Shown piece by piece: positions 5,932 through 11,158 of a stretch of DNA of 11,158 nt. The notes beneath the pieces were generated by a model. That model was not told the origin of the DNA. It ran no database searches and worked only from the letters and a program-made list of their open reading frames with translations. The stretch lies in assembly GCA_002450895.1 (NCBI GenBank), contig DKAR01000208.1, positions 1,291-12,448 on the forward strand, read 5' to 3'. Position numbers and translations under genes: made by a program. Within the stretch, counting starts at the first letter, position 1; each line of letters starts with the position of its first letter. This DNA is from Proteobacteria bacterium UBA6921. Lineage in GTDB: Bacteria > Pseudomonadota > Gammaproteobacteria > SG8-11.

Positions 5932-8900
5932 ATGGTTGCGTCATCACTCAGGATTGTTGCAATCGGTGGCTCGGCGGGGGCGCTTGAGGCGCTGCAAAAG
6001 ATTTTCAAGTCGCCCGATCTCAACCGTTCTGTTGCTTACATTGTCGTTGTGCACCATAGCCCGGAATTTGGCACGGTGCTGGACTCCCTGCTTTCCAACT
6101 GGTCTTCGATGCCCGCCCAGTTGATTGATGACGGCACTCCGATAAAAAACGGCTCGATTTATGTCGCTCGACCGGGTCAGTACGTGCGAGTTGAGGGCCA
6201 GATTCTCCACAGCGCGCTTCGGGGCGACGATTTCGGTCGGTATCATCCGATTGATTCCCTGTTCACATCACTCGCTTCGGACGCGGGTTCAGGCATTGTC
6301 GCAATGCTGTTGTCGGGAACAGGAAACGACGGGGCGGCGGGCGCATTGAAGATTCATCAGGCCGGCGGCCGAATTCTGGCTCAGCATCCCGAGTCCTGCG
6401 CGTATGACGCGATGCCGTCAGCGGTGATACGCAGTGCAATCGCCGACACTATTTTGCGCCCAGAAGAGATGGCATCGGCATTGGCCGAATCCGTGTTTGT
6501 TCAAAAAGAACAAAAGCCGGGCGCGGCGCCTGACAATGGCACCGCCGCCGTGGAAGCCATCCTGCAACTCGTTCGCGACCATACGGGCAATGACATGAGC
6601 GGATACAAGCCGACCACGTTGCGGAGGCGAATCGAGCGCAGGGCGGGATTGAATCACCTGACTGACCTGTCAGCGTATCAGGCCATGCTTCGACAGGCTC
6701 CTGCAGAACTGGATCGCCTGGCCAAGGATATGCTCATCGGAGTCACGGGTTTTTTTCGCGACGCCGAAGCGTTCGAGATTCTTCAAAAGGAAATCATTCC
6801 CGGCCTATGCTCGACGAAAACTCCGGGCGAGCCGATTCGTGTCTGGATTGCCGGTTGTTCTACTGGAGAAGAAGCGTATTCGATCGCCATGTTGCTGCTT
6901 GACTGGTTTTCGGCCCATCGCACTTCTCCGCGTATGCAGATTTTCGCAACCGATATCGACGATGCCGCGCTCGAAGCGGCGCGCGCAGGCGTCTACAGTC
7001 ATGAAATGGTTCGGGATATTCCCAAAGACCGTCTGGGCCGCTATTTTCGCGAAGGCAAGGGCGGTTATGCCATTCTTAAATCGGTACGCGAAACCATCGT
7101 TTTTGCGTCACACAATCTGATCAGTGATCCACCATTCTCGAGATTGGATCTTGTTGTGTGCAGAAACGTGCTCATCTACCTGAATGCGGATACGCAGCGA
7201 AAGCTGCTTGCGTTGTTTCATTTTGTCCTGAATCCGAGCGGCTACCTGTTTTTGGGCAGTTCGGAAAGCGTGGGTTCGGAAAACCAACATTTTGAGCCAG
7301 TTTCAAAACAATGGCGTTTATACCGCCACGTGGGCATCGGTGCGCCAAAACAACCGCCCAAACTTCCCATTTCCGGTACGACGGTTGCCCGCCGGTTGGC
7401 GAGTGGCGGCGAAATCAGCACGGACATCGGATCGTTGGCCGGGCAGGAACGCATCTACCGCAAATTGATTGATGCAAACGGGCCCACCCTGTTATTGGTC
7501 AATTCGCGATTTGAAATTCTATACGTCGCTGGCGATTCGACACCCTACCTGGAATATCCAAAAGGTGAGCCGTCGCACGATCTGTTTCGTATCGTGCGTC
7601 CGGCGCTGCGCGTTGCGCTTCGATCGGCGGCCAATCGTGCATTGCGAGATGGTGCCAAGGCCACCACGTCAGTTGTTCCTGCCGATGAAGAAGAAGGTGC
7701 TGGCGCGCCCGGAATTCGAATTTCGGTCACGCCCGTCAAAGATGCCGCAGACGAAAACCTGCAACTGGTTTCTTTTGAGCTTGATTCGGAACTGCGAGCG
7801 ACCTTGCCACTCGCTGGGCAGGGCGGTGACGACTGGCTGCTGCAACAAATGGAGCAGGAGCTGAACGCCACGCGCGAGGATCTTCAGCGCACTATCGAGC
7901 GCATGCGGATCTCCAACGAGGAGACCAAGGCCGCCAACGAAGAAATCATGGCGATGAACGAGGAACTCCAATCCTCCAACGAAGAACTGGAAAGTTCAAA
8001 GGAAGAACTTCAATCGCTCAATGAGGAACTCGCGACCTCGAATGCCGAACTTGACAACAAGGTAAATGAACTTGAGTCGACAAACTCCGACCTCAACAAT
8101 CTGTTACTGAGCACCGACACGCCGACGATCTTTCTGGATCGGGAGTTGCGCATTCGCCGATTCACGACGGCATGCACGCAGCTCATGCGCGTCATTCCGG
8201 CCGATGTAGGACGCTCGCTCGGAGATATCGTTCAGACAACGGGCGACAAGGATTTGATCGATGTATGCACGCAAGTTCTCTCCGGCTTGCCCGTCGAAGA
8301 TCGTGAGGTTCAAAACGCGGCCGGGCGATGGTATTTACGACGCATCCTTCCATATCGGGCCCAGGATGGCGTCATTCGTGGCGTCGTGCTGACCTATCCG
8401 GACATCACTCAAGTAAAAGAAGGAGAGGCGGAACTCGCGCGGCGCAATGAGCAGCTGGAGTGGCAAGCCGGTCTGCTCCAGGAGGCTCCGGTATTTGCTC
8501 GCGACATGAAGGATCGGATCATTTTCTGGAATCCGGGAGCGGAAGCACTTTATGGCTGGACGCGCGATGAAGCGATGAACCATGTGTCTCATGAACTCCT
8601 GAAATCAAAACTAGAAATTCCGCTTGATCAGATCAAAGCGATTCTGAATGAGCGCGGAACGTGGTCTGGAAAAATTACGCACACTTGCCGAGATGGGCGC
8701 CAGGTTGTCGTGAAGAGCGTGTGGACGGTTCGGCATGGTCAAAACGGAGCCGGGGATACCGCGATTATCGAAGTGAACAATGACATTACCGACCTGACGA
8801 GCGCGGAAGCACAGCTGATCGAATATCGCGATCATCTTGAAGATCTGGTCGGAAAACGCACTGCGGAGCTTGATCAGGCCCGCAAAGCCGCGGAAGTGGC

Positions 8901-10062
8901 GAGCGAGGCGAAGAGCGCATTTCTTGCAAACATGTCTCATGAACTTCGAACGCCGCTGCAGACCATCATCGGGTCCGCACAGTTGATACGCCGAGACGGC
9001 CTCTCCGAACACCAGGCGGACCTGTTCGACAAAGTCGAGACCGCCAGCGTGCATTTGCTCGAGGTTATCGATGCCATCCTCGAGTTGTCCAAGATCGAAG
9101 CGGATAAACTGAGTTTGGCTGAAGTTCCCGTGGATATTGGCGCTATTCTTAAGAGCGTCACGTCCATGTTGCACGATCGTGCCGCATCCAAGCATCTGCA
9201 ATTTCATACGCAAATCGACGCGGTCCCTTCGAACCTGATCGGGGATCCGGGGCGATTGCGGCAGTGTCTGCTCAATTACGCCGCAAACGCAGTGAAGTTC
9301 ACGAATTCTGGCACCGTCACTCTCCGCGTGGTCATTGCAGACGACGATGATGCCAGCACCCTTTTGCGTTTCGAGGTCATCGATACCGGTGTCGGAATTT
9401 CGCCAGAGGCTCTCGGCCGCTTGTTCAATGCATTCGAGCAGGCAGATAACAGCCTCGCCCGCGAGTATGGCGGCACGGGACTGGGACTGACGATCACCCG
9501 AAAGCTCGCGCGTCAGATGGGTGGGGAAGCCGGAGCATCCAGTACGCTGGGCTCAGGCAGCACCTTCTGGTTTACAGCCCGGCTGAAAAAAAGCAACGCA
9601 GCGTTGGCGTCACCCGAAGACAGGAAGCGTGATGTATCAGCGGACATTCTGATGCGTGATTTTGCCGGGAAGCGGATTCTTCTGGTTGAGGATGAACCTT
9701 CGAATCGAAAGCTCTTTGAAGCGATGCTTCAGGCCGTAAAACTTGTGCCGACGACAGCGGAAGACGGATTGCGAGCGATTGAACAAGTGTCCCAAAATCG
9801 CTTTGACCTGATCCTGATGGATGTGCAGATGGCGCGAATGGATGGACTCGAAGCGACGCGCCGGATTCGCCAGCTGCCCAATGGGCGGGATGTGCCGATT
9901 GTAGCTATGACGGGCAATGCGCTCGCCACGGACAAACCACGCTGCCTTGACGCTGGAATGAATGATGTTCTCCATAAGCCGGTGCAAATACAGGTCCTGA
10001 ATGACACGGTGGCGCGCTGGCTGAGCGGTGGGCATACGGAATCCGGACGCACGGGTGGGTGA
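5932..10062 (+). CDS. CheB-CheR-PAS hybrid sensor histidine kinase with C-terminal receiver
   Basis: This is a 1376-residue multidomain signalling protein with no membrane segments seen. In order: a CheB methylesterase (about 5-185) with Ser14 in GGSAG, His42 in HHSP and Asp133 in GTGNDGA; a CheR methyltransferase (about 205-465) with SAM motif AGCSTGEEAYS (308-318) and CRNVLIYL (410-417); a PAS-like segment (about 505-620); a coiled coil (about 634-728); two PAS regions (about 725-830 and 840-960); a second short coiled coil; HisKA with SHELRTP (His1003); HATPase with NYAANAVKF (1115-1123), DTGVGIS (1151-1157) and GGTGLGL (1180-1186); and a receiver with acidic EDE (1253-1255), phospho-acceptor Asp1297, Thr1327 and Lys1349. 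Every catalytic residue I looked for is present. Canonical CheB has an N-terminal receiver; here that is missing and the receiver is at the other end. There is no HPt domain, so phosphotransfer onward needs another protein. No cheA, cheW or receptor gene lies nearby. A stop at 5890 leaves ATG 5932 as the only sensible start. Confidence 0.95.
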   Translation: MVASSLRIVAIGGSAGALEALQKIFKSPDLNRSVAYIVVVHHSPEFGTVLDSLLSNWSSMPAQLIDDGTPIKNGSIYVARPGQYVRVEGQILHSALRGDDFGRYHPIDSLFTSLASDAGSGIVAMLLSGTGNDGAAGALKIHQAGGRILAQHPESCAYDAMPSAVIRSAIADTILRPEEMASALAESVFVQKEQKPGAAPDNGTAAVEAILQLVRDHTGNDMSGYKPTTLRRRIERRAGLNHLTDLSAYQAMLRQAPAELDRLAKDMLIGVTGFFRDAEAFEILQKEIIPGLCSTKTPGEPIRVWIAGCSTGEEAYSIAMLLLDWFSAHRTSPRMQIFATDIDDAALEAARAGVYSHEMVRDIPKDRLGRYFREGKGGYAILKSVRETIVFASHNLISDPPFSRLDLVVCRNVLIYLNADTQRKLLALFHFVLNPSGYLFLGSSESVGSENQHFEPVSKQWRLYRHVGIGAPKQPPKLPISGTTVARRLASGGEISTDIGSLAGQERIYRKLIDANGPTLLLVNSRFEILYVAGDSTPYLEYPKGEPSHDLFRIVRPALRVALRSAANRALRDGAKATTSVVPADEEEGAGAPGIRISVTPVKDAADENLQLVSFELDSELRATLPLAGQGGDDWLLQQMEQELNATREDLQRTIERMRISNEETKAANEEIMAMNEELQSSNEELESSKEELQSLNEELATSNAELDNKVNELESTNSDLNNLLLSTDTPTIFLDRELRIRRFTTACTQLMRVIPADVGRSLGDIVQTTGDKDLIDVCTQVLSGLPVEDREVQNAAGRWYLRRILPYRAQDGVIRGVVLTYPDITQVKEGEAELARRNEQLEWQAGLLQEAPVFARDMKDRIIFWNPGAEALYGWTRDEAMNHVSHELLKSKLEIPLDQIKAILNERGTWSGKITHTCRDGRQVVVKSVWTVRHGQNGAGDTAIIEVNNDITDLTSAEAQLIEYRDHLEDLVGKRTAELDQARKAAEVASEAKSAFLANMSHELRTPLQTIIGSAQLIRRDGLSEHQADLFDKVETASVHLLEVIDAILELSKIEADKLSLAEVPVDIGAILKSVTSMLHDRAASKHLQFHTQIDAVPSNLIGDPGRLRQCLLNYAANAVKFTNSGTVTLRVVIADDDDASTLLRFEVIDTGVGISPEALGRLFNAFEQADNSLAREYGGTGLGLTITRKLARQMGGEAGASSTLGSGSTFWFTARLKKSNAALASPEDRKRDVSADILMRDFAGKRILLVEDEPSNRKLFEAMLQAVKLVPTTAEDGLRAIEQVSQNRFDLILMDVQMARMDGLEATRRIRQLPNGRDVPIVAMTGNALATDKPRCLDAGMNDVLHKPVQIQVLNDTVARWLSGGHTESGRTGG
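7915..8103 (+). repeat. Nine in-register heptads (coiled-coil linker) within the hybrid kinase
   Basis: Residues 662-724 form nine consecutive seven-residue units without a slip, such as NEELQSS, NEELESS, KEELQSL and NEELATS. Position 4 is Leu in seven units (Ile and Thr in the first two) and position 1 is Asn in seven. At the DNA level the units are 21-base degenerate repeats built around AACGAGGAACT-like cores. Similar 'NEEL' linkers are familiar in CheB-CheR fusion proteins, where they join CheR to the following PAS domain. Confidence 0.8.
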
Positions 10063-10157
10063 CGCAGAGAGTTTCCGACAATCTACGAACGAATGTAATT
10101 ATTCTGGTCTGGTTTTTTCTGATCGCATCGTAAGAACACCGCCTGAATTTCGAGTGA

Positions 10158-10177
10158 TGACACGTCGTCGATTGTCA
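10158..10177. promoter_or_regulatory. Small inverted repeat upstream of the AraC-family gene
   Basis: TGACA (10158-10162) and TGTCA (10173-10177) are separated by 10 bases, giving a centre-to-centre spacing of 15 bases, about one and a half helical turns. The repeat sits about 60 bases before the regulator's ATG and could be an autoregulatory site. Five-base arms are easily found by chance. The right arm also gives TTGTCA, a -35-like hexamer, but a GC-rich stretch stands where its -10 would be. Confidence 0.15.
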
Positions 10178-10237
10178 GAAAAGTAGGCGCGCCCGCGCGG
10201 AGTTCAAACTGTTAATGATCCTGCCAGTACAAACGCA

Positions 10238-11158
10238 ATGAGCAGCGACGCCTTATCCGATCTGCTACGCAGCGTGCGTGTTCGAGGCGCGGTGTTTTAC
10301 TACGTGAGCTGTCGCGACAACTGGGCCGCCGAGGCGCCGCCGGCGAGCGAAATTGCCGAAGCCGTTCTGCCCGGATGCGAGCATGTGATGGAGTACCACA
10401 TGATCGGCAAGGGCAGTGGCTGGGCCGCGGTCTCAGGATTGCCCCCGGTTCGGCTGGAGGCGGGCGATGTCGTGATTTTTCCGCATGGCGACCGTCATGT
10501 GCTTTCAAAGGCGCCTGGCGTGAATCCGATTCGGCGCACGGCGGAATGGGTGTACTCGCGCCGCAATGACCCCAGGCCGATGCCGATTTCCTACCACCAC
10601 GGTGTTGTCGAGCCGGGTACGCGCTTGCCGGTCGAAGATGCCGAGATGATTGCCGTGTGCGGGTTTCTTGGCTGCGATTTGCGGCCATTCAATCCGCTGG
10701 TTTCGGCATTGCCGCGCATCCTGCACCTGCCGTCGGAACAATCAGGGGGATGGCTGGCACATGTCATTGACCAGGCGGTTGTCGAATCAAACAACGCGCG
10801 ACCGGGTGGTGATGCTGTACTCGAACGGTTGGGAGAGATGATGTTTGTCGACGCCGCGCGCCGCTACCTGGACCAGTTGCCGGAAGATGCAACGGGATGG
10901 CTTGCGGGACTGCGTGACCGTTATGTAGGCAAGACCCTCACGCTGATGCATGCGCGCCCCGATCATGCATGGACTCTGGATGAACTGGCGCGCGAGGTTG
11001 GACTGTCGCGCTCCGCATTACATGAGCGCTTTGTTCAATTGGTGGGCGACTCACCGATGCATTATCTGGCGAACTGGCGGATTCAGCTGGGTGCGCGCCG
11101 GCTGCGGGAAACTAATCGCACGGTGGCGACGATTGCGTTGGAGGTCGGGTACGATTCG
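10238..11158 (+). CDS. AraC-family transcriptional regulator, cupin_6 type (3' end missing)
   Basis: The frame is open from ATG 10238 to the last base (307 codons, ending within VATIALEVGYDS). The N-terminal part resembles the AraC 'cupin_6' sensor domain: EYHMIGKGSGW and LEAGDVVIFPHGDRHVL at about residues 48-91, then CGFLGCDLRPFNPLVSALP followed by RILHLP. The C-terminal AraC/XylS domain starts at about residue 245. Its first helix-turn-helix is in WTLDELAREVGLSRSALHERF and the linker in PMHYLANWRIQLGARRL; the second helix-turn-helix begins at RTVATIALEVGYDS and runs off the edge, so about 20-30 residues are missing. Such regulators often control adjacent oxidoreductase or efflux genes; the target here would lie beyond the window or on the other side of the regulator. 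The ribosome site is weak. No other in-frame ATG or GTG lies close upstream. Confidence 0.93.
   Translation, partial: MSSDALSDLLRSVRVRGAVFYYVSCRDNWAAEAPPASEIAEAVLPGCEHVMEYHMIGKGSGWAAVSGLPPVRLEAGDVVIFPHGDRHVLSKAPGVNPIRRTAEWVYSRRNDPRPMPISYHHGVVEPGTRLPVEDAEMIAVCGFLGCDLRPFNPLVSALPRILHLPSEQSGGWLAHVIDQAVVESNNARPGGDAVLERLGEMMFVDAARRYLDQLPEDATGWLAGLRDRYVGKTLTLMHARPDHAWTLDELAREVGLSRSALHERFVQLVGDSPMHYLANWRIQLGARRLRETNRTVATIALEVGYDS

Noticed and set aside
10091..10118. T-run (10113-10118) after the hybrid kinase as an intrinsic terminator
   Set aside because: The only stem before it is GAAT/ATTC (4 bp), and it is 8 bases away from the T-run. That is too weak to call a terminator.
10238..10800. Long leftward open frames (for example 10212-10688) opposite the AraC-family gene
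   Set aside because: Their translations are low-complexity, rich in Arg and Pro, without family motifs. They are mirror frames of the clear AraC-type coding sequence.

Overview
The window looks like a chromosomal segment of a gammaproteobacterium with moderately high GC. The main reason is the gene order comEA-like / class I aminotransferase (opposite strand) / uvrB. From memory, the same trio sits together in Pseudomonas (uvrB, a putative amino-acid aminotransferase and a ComEA-like protein near wbpM). I cannot name the genus. No tRNA, rRNA, insertion sequence, CRISPR array or phage gene is visible, and no intergenic gap exceeds 300 bases.

Left half (1-4325), housekeeping. The 3' part of pyrF (pyrimidine synthesis) and a small exported helix-hairpin-helix protein of the ComEA family run rightward. 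They are closed by a strong intrinsic terminator whose U-tract overlaps the stop codon of the leftward aspartate aminotransferase gene. A 133-bp divergent gap then separates that gene from full-length uvrB (nucleotide excision repair). The uvrB stop codon is the exact loop of a long hairpin that also faces the end of the converging next gene.

Middle (4326-5931). Two leftward genes follow: a UbiE/COQ5-like SAM methyltransferase without the usual ubiJ/ubiB neighbours, and a multi-pass membrane protein resembling DUF4328. The methyltransferase has a readable sigma70-type promoter. The membrane protein is transcribed away from the next gene, and the gap between them holds an inverted repeat.

Right half (5932-11158), signalling. 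A 1376-residue protein fuses a CheB methylesterase, a CheR methyltransferase, a PAS-like segment, a nine-heptad coiled coil, two PAS regions, a histidine kinase core and a C-terminal receiver. No cheA, cheW, mcp or HPt gene is present, so it is an orphan hybrid sensor whose partners lie elsewhere. The window ends inside an AraC-family regulator with an N-terminal cupin-type domain.

The most notable item is the giant CheB-CheR-PAS-kinase-receiver protein, together with its divergently transcribed membrane neighbour. The fusion type itself is known; the pairing and its regulation are what merit a check.
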